The position numbers and the translations under genes were made by a program. The notes below the pieces were generated by a model. That model was not told where the DNA came from. It was given only the letters and a program-made list of their open reading frames with translations, and ran no database searches. Shown piece by piece: positions 24,787 to 32,899 of a stretch of DNA of 47,102 nucleotides (the first letter of the stretch is position 1; each line of letters begins with the position of its first letter). The stretch spans positions 1-47,102 of the forward strand of contig JBLINY010000028.1 in NCBI GenBank assembly GCA_047638695.1. Reading direction: 5' to 3'. Source of the stretch: JAHECQ01 sp047638695. Lineage in GTDB: Bacteria; Actinomycetota; Acidimicrobiia; Acidimicrobiales; SZUA-35.

Positions 24787-25689
24787 ATGTCCTCCAACCA
24801 AGCAGCAAATCAATCCGATCGAACGACGGCGAGGGGCCTGGCTCGGGTCCTCGGTGTCTTCCACAACATCAGTTACTACGCGCCGGAGATGAAGGCCTTC
24901 GCCGACGTCGGCCTGCCCGAATACTGGCGGGCCTATATCGCCTACCGGTCGGCCCCAATGGGGCCGGTTGCACCTTCGGTCGTTACCGCCACCTTCTATA
25001 ATTTCGCGCCGCGGGTTGTAGCGGCCGCCGTTCCTTCAGCCTGGGACGGCATCACGCCTCAGGGTGCCATCGACCTGCGCGATGACTGCATCGACCAAGC
25101 CCTGCGCCGAGCGCTCGGCGATCTGCTCGACTCGGCCGACCTACGAGAAGCCGCCGGGTTGGCTATGAAGGGCATCGATGCTGCCGAGGTCGGTGCTCGG
25201 CCTCTCTTCGCAGCTCACACCGAGTTGCCCTCGCCGAACGAACCGCACCGCTTGTTGTGGCACGCATGCACCCTCTGGCGCGAGCACCGAGGCGACTCAC
25301 ACAATCTGGCTTTGGCCGCAGCTGACATCGACGGCATTGAATGCCACGTGCTGTTGGCGGCCAAGGGGGTAGGCGCGTTCGCCGTGATTGAGAAGATCAG
25401 GGGCTGGACGTCGGCGGAATGGTCAGACGCGGTCGACCGCTTGGTCAGCCGAGGCTTCCTGGCCGAAGAGTCCACGGCAGATACTCCTGTCTTCACCCCC
25501 CAGGGCGAAACTCTTCGTCAGTCGATCGAGACCGAGACCGACCGACTAGCAAGCGGGCCCCGACGGTCACTTGGGCCGGACGATTCAAGCCGACTGGTTG
25601 CTCTGATGGAACCCGTGGTTGGGCAGTTGATAACGAGCGGCGCGGTGCCCGGTCGTTGGCCACCGCCGACCGAACGAGCACCTGGGTAG
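24787..25689 (+). CDS. SCO6745-family protein
   Basis: A 300-residue all-alpha protein of the SCO6745 family, an actinobacterial group annotated as winged-helix-like and without a known function. Its N-terminus ARGLARVLGVFHNISYYAPE and middle FYNFAPRVVAAAVPSAWDGI match what I recall of that family. A later helical segment (WTSAEWSDAVDRLVSRGFLA, followed by TPQGETLRQSIE) has a MarR-like look. ATG at 24787 has no clear Shine-Dalgarno. It is 20 bp after the nucleotidyltransferase gene and convergent with the MocR remnant. Confidence 0.75.
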   Translation: MSSNQAANQSDRTTARGLARVLGVFHNISYYAPEMKAFADVGLPEYWRAYIAYRSAPMGPVAPSVVTATFYNFAPRVVAAAVPSAWDGITPQGAIDLRDDCIDQALRRALGDLLDSADLREAAGLAMKGIDAAEVGARPLFAAHTELPSPNEPHRLLWHACTLWREHRGDSHNLALAAADIDGIECHVLLAAKGVGAFAVIEKIRGWTSAEWSDAVDRLVSRGFLAEESTADTPVFTPQGETLRQSIETETDRLASGPRRSLGPDDSSRLVALMEPVVGQLITSGAVPGRWPPPTERAPG

Positions 25690-25704
25690 CGCCTCCCCGC
25701 GCTT

Positions 25705-26517
25705 TCAGACCAGGGCGATCCGAGGGCGCGGGCGGTCGTACGAGCGAAGATCGAATGTGTCCCACGCCGTGGCCAATCGCTCGATGGCGGCAACGAAGTC
25801 AGCCACGGGGGCGGTGAACGGAAGTCGGATATGGCGCCCAGTCGGCTCGGCGACGGCAAAGGCATCGTCGCCGATCAAGAGCACGCCACAACGTGCCGCG
25901 TGGCGTACGAACGCCGGGGCCACTTGGCCTGGTAACTCGGCCCACAACGATGCCCCGCCCATCGGCCGAGGCACCGACCACTCGGGAAGCACCGTCGTCA
26001 CCAATTGGTGGGCATGGGCTGCCCGGTCGGCCAGATGCTCGCACCGTTGTGCGATCAGCGTGTCGAGTCGGTCCATGATCTGAAGAGTCAACCATTGCGA
26101 GATGGTGGCGGTGCCGAGATCATCGAGTGCTTTCACGAAACGAACTCGGCCGATCACATCGGCCGACGCTCGAATCCACCCGACACGGAAACCCGACCAC
26201 ACGATCTTTGACACGGAGTCGATGGTGATGATCGGAGCATCCGGTCGGTGTGTCGCCAGCGGCACGGGTACGTCGTTGTCGTAGGCCAGGGCTCGCGCTG
26301 ATGGCCACCAACGTGGGCTGCTGTCACAATCGTGCCGCTTCCTTGTTTGCGAGCCACGAGGCCTTGGGCCTTCAGTTCGGTGTACGCCGAAACGACGGTG
26401 CTCCGAGAAACCGGTAGGGCATCGGCTGCTGTTCGCTCGGCCGGAAGAACTTCCCCGTCGCGCAATGCGCCTTCCGCTATGAGTTGGCCTAAGGCGGCCG
26501 AGAGCTGCTTCTAGAGG
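25705..26517 (-). pseudogene. MocR-type regulator remnant (GntR domain + part of aminotransferase domain)
   Basis: MocR regulators have a winged-helix GntR domain followed by an aminotransferase-like PLP domain. Here the GntR part (QLIAEGALRDGEVLPAERTA, VSRSTVVSAYTELKAQGLVA, ending GSGTIVTAAH) is in one frame and joins near 26290 directly to the second half of the PLP domain in another frame (AYDNDVPVPLATHRPDAP, then SVSKIVWSGFRVGWIRAS with the PLP lysine). About 200-240 residues are missing, and a TAG stop precedes the GntR part (at about 26511). Both 5' and internal damage are present, so this is a pseudogene. Confidence 0.75.
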
Positions 26518-26543
26518 GGGCCTGTGCCCGATGACCATGATCC

Positions 26544-26590
26544 AAGAAGAACGGCGAGCCGGGCCGGAGACCCCGACGGTGGTTCTTCTT
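26544..26590. terminator. long-loop inverted repeat downstream of rnz
   Basis: AAGAAGAAC and GTTCTTCTT form a perfect 9-bp stem around a 29-base GC-rich loop (inner CCGGGCCGG). It lies directly beyond the stop of the minus-strand RNase Z gene. It may act as a terminator or mRNA 3'-end stabiliser, but it lacks a T-run. Confidence 0.4.
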
Positions 26591-26607
26591 CGCGCCCTCG
26601 CACTCGC

Positions 26608-27519
26608 TCAGCGTCGAGCTGGTACCGGCACTCGATCGAAGTCGGCGACAGCCACGACGGACGGAAAGGTGCGTTCGGCCTCGACCACAAATGCGGTGGT
26701 GTCGCTATACCGAGCCGAGAAGTGAGTAAGCACCAACGAGCGAGCGCCTGCCTCTTTGGCTATTCGTGCCGCTTCGGCCGCCGTGAGGTGACCGTAGTCG
26801 TGAGCCAGATGAGCTTCGGATTCGAGGAACGTCGACTCGCACACCACCAGATCGGCGCCGTCAGCCAGCTCGATCGCGGCCTCACAAATACGAGTGTCCA
26901 TGATGAATGCCAGTGACTGGCCGGGGGAGATGTCGCTGACCTGATCGATTTCGATGAATCGACCATCGATCTCGATATGTCCCTGCTGGGCCAACTCGCC
27001 GACAAGTGGCCCAGCAATGCCTGCCTCGGCCAGCGCATCAGGCCGGAACTTCCTGCGAGGGGGTTCCTGAATTCGATAGCCATACGTTGGCACCCGGTGG
27101 TCGAGGGCTCGGGCTACCAACTGGCTCTCTCCGAGATCACCGACGACGCCGTCACTCGCTATCGGAACGGGTCGGAACGGCGTGACCGGCAGGAATTCGC
27201 TGGCCCGCGAGAGACGGTCGAGAAACTCGGCCCCCGCTGCCGGGTGATAGATCGGTACCTCGCGGGTGACCTTGTCGCCAGACAACCGTTGGATCATGCC
27301 GGGCAGCCCCAGGCAATGGTCGCCGTGGAAATGAGTGATGCAGATGTCGGTTGTACGAGCAGCAGCTACTCCGGCGAACGTGAACTGGCGCTGTGTCCCT
27401 TCGCCAGGATCGAACAGGATCGAACGATCGTCCCATCGGACCAAATAGCCGTTGTGGTTGCGGTGCCGGGTCGGCGCTTGCGACGCCGTTCCCAAAACCA
27501 CGAGCTCACGATGTGACAC
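26608..27519 (-). CDS. rnz: ribonuclease Z
   Basis: A 303-residue metallo-beta-lactamase-fold endonuclease that trims the 3' end of tRNA precursors. The metal motif THFHGDHCLGLPGM (HxHxDH) is near residue 62, FIMDTRICEAAIELADGADL includes the later aspartate, and YGHLTAAEAA and LVLTHFSARY the remaining histidines. The length is normal for the short bacterial form. GTG start at 27519. It follows the pirin gene on the same strand with only a 17-base gap, so they are probably co-transcribed. Confidence 0.92.
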   Translation of the reverse strand: MSHRELVVLGTASQAPTRHRNHNGYLVRWDDRSILFDPGEGTQRQFTFAGVAAARTTDICITHFHGDHCLGLPGMIQRLSGDKVTREVPIYHPAAGAEFLDRLSRASEFLPVTPFRPVPIASDGVVGDLGESQLVARALDHRVPTYGYRIQEPPRRKFRPDALAEAGIAGPLVGELAQQGHIEIDGRFIEIDQVSDISPGQSLAFIMDTRICEAAIELADGADLVVCESTFLESEAHLAHDYGHLTAAEAARIAKEAGARSLVLTHFSARYSDTTAFVVEAERTFPSVVAVADFDRVPVPARR

Positions 27520-27536
27520 TGTCGATTCTCGATCCG

Positions 27537-28649
27537 TCAGCCGTCTTCGTTGATGATTTCGACGGTCCCGTCAATTGTCTCGACTGTCCCGTCAATTGTC
27601 TCGACTGTCCCGTCAATTGTCTCGACTGTCCCGTCAATTGTCTCGACTGTCCCGTCGGTGTGTCGTGCGAACCGTCCGGTCGCATGAGCATGGTGCGGTG
27701 CCGGGCCATCCCACGGCCAGTCACCGAACTGGGTTTGTTGATAGTCCTGGAACGCCTGCTGAATCTCTTCCGAGGTGTTCATCACGAACGGGCCGTGTTG
27801 CACAACCGGCTCACCGATGGGGCGGCCCTGCAACAGCATGGCTGCGACCGGGCCATTGCCGCCGCGAAGAACGATGTCGACATTGGGTTCGATCAGGGCT
27901 CCGGTTCCCGCTGGCACGTCGCTTCCGCTGATGGTGAGCATCGAGCCCTCGAACACGTACAACACCCGCTCGGTCGACGGGCCGACCGTCGCCGGCAACG
28001 TCCACTCAGCATCGCTTTCGAAAGCAAGGTGCCAGATGGCAACATCGGCCTCGGCCTTGGCCGCCCATGAGTCGGGGGGAGGTGGCGCAGCGGGCTGATC
28101 GCCGAGTTGCCCCGCTACCACAGTTACTTCAACCCGGCGGCCCTCGGCGTCCTTCTCAATGACGGTAGGTGTGCGATGGCTCCACAGCATGGTGAAGTAC
28201 GGACTGACCATCTTGTCGGCAGCCGGCAGGTTCAACCAGATCTGAAAGAGCTCGAGGGGATTCGGCCCGTTGCGATCGAGCAAAGGGAACATCTCGCAGT
28301 GCTGGATGCCAGCGCCTGCTGTCATCCACTGGGTGTCACCCTGACCGAATCGGGCGGTGGCCCCAAGCGAGTCGCTGTGGTCGATGAACCCCTGCCGGAC
28401 GTACGTAACCGTTTCGAAGCCGCGGTGGGGATGTTGGGGGAAGCCGGGAACGACGTCGCCGTGGTACATGCTCCAACCATCGGTGCCGGAAAAGTCTTGG
28501 CCGATCGATCGCCCTGTCAGGGGAGCATCAGGCCCGAACGACTCGTTGCCGGCCGGATAGCTGTCGTGATGGTGGGCGACAAACAGGAAAGGATCGATGG
28601 TCGGCCATTGCGGGCCCAGCGGAAAGGTCTGACGAACCACGTCGGTCAT
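27537..28649 (-). CDS. pirin-family protein with repeat-extended C-terminus
   Basis: A 370-residue bicupin of the pirin family. FPQHPHRGFETVTYVRQGFI and GDTQWMTAGAGIQHCEMFP carry the family's metal-binding His/Glu residues, and the second cupin follows (WAAKAEADVAIWHLAFESDA, then EPVVQHGPFVMNT and IQQAFQDYQQTQFG). Members are iron-binding oxidoreductase or quercetinase-like proteins; the substrate here is unknown. After the cupins the protein ends with DGTVETI repeats of 7 residues each (encoded by a 21-bp DNA repeat) not found in typical pirins. The ATG at 28649 has a leaderless -10 box 6 bases upstream. The frame is open much further upstream but without similarity. Confidence 0.85.
   Translation of the reverse strand: MTDVVRQTFPLGPQWPTIDPFLFVAHHHDSYPAGNESFGPDAPLTGRSIGQDFSGTDGWSMYHGDVVPGFPQHPHRGFETVTYVRQGFIDHSDSLGATARFGQGDTQWMTAGAGIQHCEMFPLLDRNGPNPLELFQIWLNLPAADKMVSPYFTMLWSHRTPTVIEKDAEGRRVEVTVVAGQLGDQPAAPPPPDSWAAKAEADVAIWHLAFESDAEWTLPATVGPSTERVLYVFEGSMLTISGSDVPAGTGALIEPNVDIVLRGGNGPVAAMLLQGRPIGEPVVQHGPFVMNTSEEIQQAFQDYQQTQFGDWPWDGPAPHHAHATGRFARHTDGTVETIDGTVETIDGTVETIDGTVETIDGTVEIINEDG
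27567..27650 (-). repeat. 21-bp tandem repeat x4 in pirin gene
   Basis: Four identical 21-bp units (plus strand CCCGTCAATTGTCTCGACTGT) encode DGTVETI repeats on the minus strand just before the pirin stop codon. Partly degenerate units flank them. Confidence 0.92.
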
Positions 28650-28655
28650 GCCACA

Positions 28656-28661
28656 AGGGTA
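28656..28661 (-). promoter_or_regulatory. leaderless -10 box before pirin gene
   Basis: TACCCT on the minus strand lies 6 bases before the ATG at 28649. It faces the divergent SDR promoter 45 bp away. Confidence 0.5.
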
Positions 28662-28706
28662 GAGGGCAGGTTCGGCATCGTCGGGTCGGTCGGGCGCAAC
28701 GACGCA

Positions 28707-28712
28707 TATGCT
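28707..28712 (+). promoter_or_regulatory. leaderless -10 box before SDR gene
   Basis: TATGCT lies 6 bases before the ATG at 28719, without a Shine-Dalgarno. Confidence 0.5.
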
Positions 28713-28718
28713 CGCCCG

Positions 28719-29453
28719 ATGTCCACGCTGGTCGTCATTACTGGAGCATCTCGAGGGATTGGAGCCGGCATCGCGGCCGCTGCCGCCGAGGCTGGCGCCG
28801 TGGTTGCCGCATGTAATCGCTCGGCATCCGACGCCGAGCACCAGCTCACCGCCGACCTCGGTGATCCGGCCAGCTGGCCGGTGTTCGCTGAATGGCTCGA
28901 TGGCGTTGTCGACGCTGTGGCGCCCGAGCAACTTGTGGCTGTGCACAACGCTGCCACCCTCACGCCCATTGGTTTCGCCGGCGAAGTCGATGCTGCCGGT
29001 TACGTCAGCAACGTGTTGCTCAACAGCGCCGCTCCCCAGGTGATCGGTGACGCAGTCATCCGGACCGCCCACCGGGCGAACGTTGCCACCACGCTGGTGC
29101 AGTTGTCGTCTGGGGCAGGCAAGCACCCGTATCCCGGCTGGACCAGCTACTGCGCATCGAAGGCTGCGGTCGACATGTGGGTTCAGGCCGCCGGCCTCGA
29201 GCAGAGTGAACGAGGTGACCTGGTTCGGGTCGTCTCGGTAAGTCCCGGCGTCGTCGCCACCGACATGCAGGCTGAGATTCGTTCGAGCGAGACCGAGGCC
29301 TTTCCCAACGTCGAGCGGTTCCGGGGCATGCATGCCGACGGACAGCTGGCCGACCCCGCCACCGTCGGCGCGTCGATCTGGTCGATCGCCCGCTCGGGCA
29401 CCTGGTCGAACGGTGAAGTTGGTGACCTCAGCTCACTGGGCTCACTGGGCTGA
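28719..29453 (+). CDS. short-chain dehydrogenase/reductase
   Basis: A 244-residue Rossmann-fold SDR. TGASRGIGAGIAAAAAEAG at residues 8-26 is the nucleotide-binding motif (TGxxxGxG), VHNAATLTP the family NAG-like segment, and YCASKAAVDM the catalytic YxxxK with S in LSSGAGKH before it. It resembles sepiapterin-reductase-like SDRs (NADPH-dependent), but the substrate is not evident. Start ATG 28719, chosen by the Rossmann N-terminus. The 3' end is made of 9-bp repeats, so the last residues (LGSLG) come from repeated DNA. Confidence 0.87.
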   Translation: MSTLVVITGASRGIGAGIAAAAAEAGAVVAACNRSASDAEHQLTADLGDPASWPVFAEWLDGVVDAVAPEQLVAVHNAATLTPIGFAGEVDAAGYVSNVLLNSAAPQVIGDAVIRTAHRANVATTLVQLSSGAGKHPYPGWTSYCASKAAVDMWVQAAGLEQSERGDLVRVVSVSPGVVATDMQAEIRSSETEAFPNVERFRGMHADGQLADPATVGASIWSIARSGTWSNGEVGDLSSLGSLG

Positions 29454-29493
29454 TAGGGCTGATAGGGCTGATAGGGCTGACTGGGCTGACGGG
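29431..29493 (+). repeat. 9-bp tandem repeat x7 across the SDR stop
   Basis: Seven contiguous 9-bp units: GCTCACTGG x2, GCTGATAGG x3, GCTGACTGG, GCTGACGGG. The first two are coding; the GCTGATAGG units each supply in-frame TGA and TAG stops, giving a ladder of stop codons for the SDR gene. Confidence 0.92.
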
Positions 29494-29502
29494 TCGCCCG
29501 AT

Positions 29503-30375
29503 TTAGCCGGCCAGTTCTTCGAGCAGCTGCCAGTCGGGCTTGCCGCCACCGGCAGCGTTGAGCGGCACCACGACCACTCGAGTCGCACCGGACTCTTTCT
29601 GTTCGGCGATCCGGGCTTGGATGTCTTCGATCGATCCCCAGGCCACGATGGAATCGACCAATCGGTCGCTTCCACCGTTGGCAAAATCTGTGTCATCGAA
29701 GCCCAGGGTTTTCCAAGCTCGGTGATAGTAGTCGAGCCCGGTGTAGAACGCTATGGCCTTCCTAGCGAGGCGACGAGCCTCATCAGGGTCCTCGCAGAGC
29801 AGGCACATCATCATGGGGGTCAGCTTTGTAGCCGCGCCGAGTCCGGCGTGGGTGCGGGCGGTGTGCTCGGGGTTCATGACGTAGGTGAACACGCCGTCGG
29901 CATGCTCGGCTGCTGCTGCCAGCATCTTCGGACCGTGGGCTGCGACGTGGATGGGATAGCTGTTCTCCGGGAGCGTCAGCTTGGATGAAGCGATTGCCTG
30001 CAAATAGCTCTCGAGTCGTGGCACGGGCTCGGTCCACTGGTGGCCCCGCGACTCGTTGAGACCACGATTAGAAACACCGAGCCCCAGCTCGAATCGATTG
30101 CCGGACATCTCGGCCAATGTGGCCGACGCGGCGGCAGCGGCTATGGCGTCGCGGGCGTAGATATTGGCGATCGCCGTTCCGACTCGGAGGGTTGAAGTGC
30201 GGGCCAGAAGGTGACCGGCGGCAGCAAATGGCTCGCGGCCGAACAATTCGGCCAGCCATACCGACTCGATGCCGGCTTGCTCGAGCCGTTGTGCGTATTC
30301 GCCGAACTCGGTCCCGGTCATTCGGTCGGTATTGAAGAGCACACCGATGTCGACAGCAGCATCGTTCGAAGTCAC
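29503..30375 (-). CDS. LLM-class (likely F420-dependent) oxidoreductase
   Basis: A 290-residue TIM-barrel luciferase-like monooxygenase-family protein. DIGVLFNTDRMTGTEFGEYA at the start, GIESVWLAELFGREPFAAAG, LRVGTAIANIYARDAIAAAA and GNRFELGLGVSNRGLNESRG follow the usual order of F420-dependent LLM enzymes. In actinobacteria these reduce or oxidise diverse substrates using F420; the substrate here is unknown. The GTG at 30375 is supported by the N-terminal similarity; the frame remains open upstream. It lies 46 bp after the CaiB gene on the same strand and may be the third gene of the amidase-CaiB operon. Confidence 0.85.
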   Translation of the reverse strand: MTSNDAAVDIGVLFNTDRMTGTEFGEYAQRLEQAGIESVWLAELFGREPFAAAGHLLARTSTLRVGTAIANIYARDAIAAAAASATLAEMSGNRFELGLGVSNRGLNESRGHQWTEPVPRLESYLQAIASSKLTLPENSYPIHVAAHGPKMLAAAAEHADGVFTYVMNPEHTARTHAGLGAATKLTPMMMCLLCEDPDEARRLARKAIAFYTGLDYYHRAWKTLGFDDTDFANGGSDRLVDSIVAWGSIEDIQARIAEQKESGATRVVVVPLNAAGGGKPDWQLLEELAG

Positions 30376-30421
30376 GTTCGTGATTGTTATCGCTAGGCCG
30401 AGAACTCTCGAATCGGAGCTA

Positions 30422-31615
30422 TCAGTGGGTGACAACGCCGTCGTCGGCGAGCGATTCGATCTGCGCAGCCGTGTAGCCGAGCGAGCCGAGAATCTCGTCG
30501 GTGTGCTGCCCGAGCAGCGGTGCCTCTGGATGGATGACCTCGGGCGTTCGACCGAAGCGCCAGGGGGGCCGGGCGCTTCGCACCGGACCGATGACGGCAG
30601 CGTCGTGTTCGAGCACCGACGATCGGGCGACAGCTTGCGGGTGCTCGTGTACCTCGGCGAGCGGCACGACGGCCCCGGCCGGCACGTCGCGCTCGTTGAA
30701 TGCATCGAGCGCATCAGCGGTCGTCATCTGGGCAACCGCTTCCGCTAGCAGATCTTGGAGCTGATGCATATTGCCCCCCTTGCCTTCGGGCCACCGAGGA
30801 TCATCGACCCACTCCGGATGACCAACCGCCTCACAGATGCCGTCGAAGGGGCCCATCAGAGGCATCAAGACGATGTCGCCGTCGGTTGTCGGGTAGACCC
30901 GGTAGTAGTCGCCGGGGTAGATCTCGTCGCCATCGGGCTCGCCGACGATGGCGTGCTGCATCATTCCATCGGGCCAGAAGAAGGCCAGGTTGGCCTCGTG
31001 CATGCTGATCTCGACATGCTGACCGAGTCGCTCTGGGTGGCGTTCGCGAGCCAGCAGGGCGGCCAGGATCGCTTCGACCGCCGCGTGCGACGTCACCTTG
31101 TCGGCGGGGAAATGTCGGGCTAGGTCTGCTCGGCCACTCGAGGGATCGCGCTGCAAGTCGACGTAGCCGCTCACCGCCTGGATTACGTAGTCGTAGACCG
31201 GTTCGCCGGAGGCCGGCCCGGTTGAGCCATACCCGCTGATGCTGGCATAGACGAGTGACGGGTTCCGACGCATGCACTCGTCGGGGTCGAGCCCGATCTT
31301 GGCCGCCTTTCCTGGTCGCATGTTCTGGATGAGTACGTCGGAGGTGTCGGCCAGCTGTTGCAGGATGCGTTGACCATCGGGACGTCGTCCATCGATCGCA
31401 AGCGAGCGCTTTCCTCGGTTGACGCCGTAGAAGTAGCCCGTCATGCCGTTGCGTCGGTTGCCTGTTCCCCGAGTGAAGTCCGGCATGGCCGGGTTCTCGA
31501 CCTTGACGACGTCGGCCCCGAGGTCGGCGAGCAACATGGCCGTCATCGGGCCCGACAAAACGGATGAAACATCGAGGACGCGCATGCCGTCGAGCGGGGC
31601 TGCGGATGCTGTCAC
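30422..31615 (-). CDS. CaiB/BaiF family CoA-transferase (class III)
   Basis: A 397-residue family III CoA-transferase, moving CoA between acyl groups. The N-terminus GMRVLDVSSVLSGPMTAMLL and ADLGADVVKVENPA, then VLIQNMRPGKAAKIGLDPDE and NPSLVYASISGYGSTGPASG are standard. The mid-domain YVIQAVSGYVDL and the C-terminal GQHTDEILGSLGYTAAQIE complete the fold. The donor and acceptor are unknown. The GTG start at 31615 overlaps the amidase stop by 4 bases, indicating translational coupling with the amidase. Confidence 0.9.
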   Translation of the reverse strand: MTASAAPLDGMRVLDVSSVLSGPMTAMLLADLGADVVKVENPAMPDFTRGTGNRRNGMTGYFYGVNRGKRSLAIDGRRPDGQRILQQLADTSDVLIQNMRPGKAAKIGLDPDECMRRNPSLVYASISGYGSTGPASGEPVYDYVIQAVSGYVDLQRDPSSGRADLARHFPADKVTSHAAVEAILAALLARERHPERLGQHVEISMHEANLAFFWPDGMMQHAIVGEPDGDEIYPGDYYRVYPTTDGDIVLMPLMGPFDGICEAVGHPEWVDDPRWPEGKGGNMHQLQDLLAEAVAQMTTADALDAFNERDVPAGAVVPLAEVHEHPQAVARSSVLEHDAAVIGPVRSARPPWRFGRTPEVIHPEAPLLGQHTDEILGSLGYTAAQIESLADDGVVTH

Positions 31616-32829
31616 GAGCGGTCTCCGGTCATGAGAGCTGCTTCGGCCCATCGGGTGGTTTCGAGCAGGTGAAGGTCGTTCCAACGAGATCCAGTGAACT
31701 GAATCCCGACCGGCAGACCCATGGGGCCGCTGAAGCAGGGGAGGGTTGCGGCCGGGACGCCGAGCGTCGTCCATTCGCGGTTGAATACCGAGTCGCCCGT
31801 CGTCTTGAGCGGTGGTGCCTCGCCCGGTGATGCTGGCGTAAGGAGGGCATCGAATCTCCCGTCGGCCATGAACTGATCGTGTTGTTGTTTGGCCGCATGC
31901 ACGAGCTGCTGTGCCTCGCCGTAGTCAGCGACCGAAACGTTGTCACTCCGGGTCAGCATCCTCTGGAGCAGTGGCGAGATCAGCTCCCAATGGGAGCGCC
32001 GTTCCCATTCGAACACGCGCGCCGCCTCGTACAACAGGATGGTATTCGCTGCCTCGAACAGGTGCTCGAGATGGGGGAGCGGATCGACTTCGACGACCTC
32101 GGCACCGCTCTGCGCCAGTTGTTCAGCGGCTGCCTCCAGAATTGCTCCCATCTCGGGTTGGGCCGAGTCCCACTGATGCGATCGATACACACCGAGCCGC
32201 GGGGGTTCTGCGGGTGGTGATGTAGACAAGACCGACTGTCCAGTGAGGGCGCCGAACATGGTCGCTGCGTCGGCAACCGATCGGGTGAACCAGCCGAGCG
32301 TGTCGAGTGACTGGGCCAGTGTGCCGACGCCGCTCATCGGGACGAGCTGGTGGGTTCCCTTGAAACCAACGACCCCGCAGTACGAGGCAGGACGTATGAC
32401 CGAGCCGACCGTTTGGGTGCCGAACGCGGCCCGAACCATGCCGGCCGCGACGGCCGCCGCCGACCCGCTGCTCGAACCGCCCGGGGTACGGCTGCTGTCA
32501 TGGGGGTTCGTAGTGACGGTCGGAGTGAACAGAGCGAACTCGGTTGTTGCCGTCTTACCGACTACCAAGGCACCGGCGCGGCGGGCCAGCGCCACGCAGG
32601 ATGCGTCGTTCATTGTGGTGCGGCCTTTGTAGATGGGTGAGCCTCGTTCAGTTGGCAGTTCGGCGGTGTCGATCACGTCCTTCACCCCCAGGGTCCATCC
32701 GGCAAGAGGCCCGGGTGGCAGCTGCTCGAGGGCCGCCAGCAGCTGGTCGTCGTCGTGTCGGGCCACCCAAGCCTGCACGACACTTTCTCTGTCCGCGGTG
32801 GTCGCGAGCTCATCGCGAAGTGTCTGCAC
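31612..32829 (-). CDS. amidase signature family protein
   Basis: A 405-residue amidase-signature hydrolase. The catalytic Ser-cisSer-Lys triad is visible: lysine in LGVKDVIDTAELPTERGSP, and serines in RTPGGSSSGSAAAVAAGMVR and GTQTVGSVIRPASYCGVVGF. The C-terminal GVPAATLPCFSGPMGLPVGIQ is also typical. It would hydrolyse an amide (or ester) substrate that is not known. GTG start at 32829; a weak CATGAT 6 bases upstream fits leaderless initiation. It is the first gene of an amidase-CaiB-LLM minus-strand operon, and divergent from the 4CL-like ligase gene. Confidence 0.9.
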   Translation of the reverse strand: MQTLRDELATTADRESVVQAWVARHDDDQLLAALEQLPPGPLAGWTLGVKDVIDTAELPTERGSPIYKGRTTMNDASCVALARRAGALVVGKTATTEFALFTPTVTTNPHDSSRTPGGSSSGSAAAVAAGMVRAAFGTQTVGSVIRPASYCGVVGFKGTHQLVPMSGVGTLAQSLDTLGWFTRSVADAATMFGALTGQSVLSTSPPAEPPRLGVYRSHQWDSAQPEMGAILEAAAEQLAQSGAEVVEVDPLPHLEHLFEAANTILLYEAARVFEWERRSHWELISPLLQRMLTRSDNVSVADYGEAQQLVHAAKQQHDQFMADGRFDALLTPASPGEAPPLKTTGDSVFNREWTTLGVPAATLPCFSGPMGLPVGIQFTGSRWNDLHLLETTRWAEAALMTGDRS

Positions 32830-32886
32830 CGGGCCATCATGATTGGGTCTGATAGCGGTGGCCCAATCGGGCTGGATGCCGAGGCG

Positions 32887-32892
32887 TAGGCT
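32887..32892 (+). promoter_or_regulatory. leaderless -10 box before 4CL-like ligase gene
   Basis: TAGGCT lies 7 bases before the GTG at 32900. Confidence 0.5.
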
Positions 32893-32899
32893 GCACTAT

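Noticed and set aside
27567..27650. CRISPR array
   Set aside because: The repeats are contiguous without spacers and are in-frame coding sequence.
28650..29333. Upstream extension of the pirin frame on the minus strand
   Set aside because: It is antisense to the SDR gene, and a -10 box and the family N-terminus fix the start at 28649.
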